This document shows, one piece after another, positions 5,771 to 5,777 of a stretch of 5,777 nucleotides of DNA. The DNA is from Flavobacteriales bacterium (GTDB lineage Bacteria; Bacteroidota; Bacteroidia; NS11-12g; UBA955), in NCBI GenBank assembly GCA_947464515.1, contig CANHXF010000119.1:1-5777 (forward strand). Direction: 5' to 3'. Numbering within the stretch: position 1 is the first letter of the stretch; each line of letters starts with the position of its first letter. Position numbers and translations under genes: made by a program. The notes under the pieces are model-generated. The model searched no databases. It saw only the letters and a program-made list of their open reading frames with translations, and had not been told where the DNA came from.

Positions 5771-5777
5771 GAGAATC

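Overview
The window looks like ordinary chromosomal DNA of a Bacteroidota bacterium, probably related to flavobacteria. The evidence is a TTG-N20-TAATTTTG promoter of the Bacteroidota type ahead of the tRNA, start codons without Shine-Dalgarno sequences, and protein families with the look of that phylum: a Fis-type regulator tail, a two-domain Sua5, a single-lipoyl E2 and a transglutaminase-like protein with a HEAT-like N-terminus. The phylum is an inference from these features. I see no phage, insertion sequence, CRISPR or defence genes.

Layout. At the left, on the plus strand, lie the last 34 codons of an NtrC-type (sigma-54-dependent) regulator and, 16 nt later, a complete sua5 gene for the first step of tRNA t6A modification. 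Everything else is on the minus strand. Reading leftward from the right edge, the order is a SirB1/transglutaminase-like protein, the E2 acyltransferase of a 2-oxoacid dehydrogenase complex, an unrecognised three-helix membrane protein, an MJ0936/YfcE-type metallophosphoesterase, tRNA-Leu(CAA) with its own promoter, and an alpha/beta hydrolase. The hydrolase and sua5 converge with only 3 nt between their stop codons.

Likely transcription units: E2, membrane protein and phosphoesterase form a tight cluster (24 nt gap, then a TGATG stop/start overlap). The tRNA and hydrolase form a second unit, in which the hydrolase reading frame begins 4 nt after the tRNA's encoded CCA. The transglutaminase-like gene lies 71 nt upstream of E2 and may be in the same unit. 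The genes do not form one obvious pathway; they cover tRNA modification and supply, central or branched-chain oxoacid metabolism, and poorly characterised hydrolases.

The points most worth a second look are an in-frame 24-bp triplicated repeat in the Sua5 C-terminal domain, the tRNA-to-hydrolase junction, a U-U mismatch in the tRNA anticodon stem, and a G-run that decides the start of the membrane protein. I did not find a convincing new multi-gene system. The translationally coupled pair of unknown membrane protein and phosphoesterase is the closest candidate.
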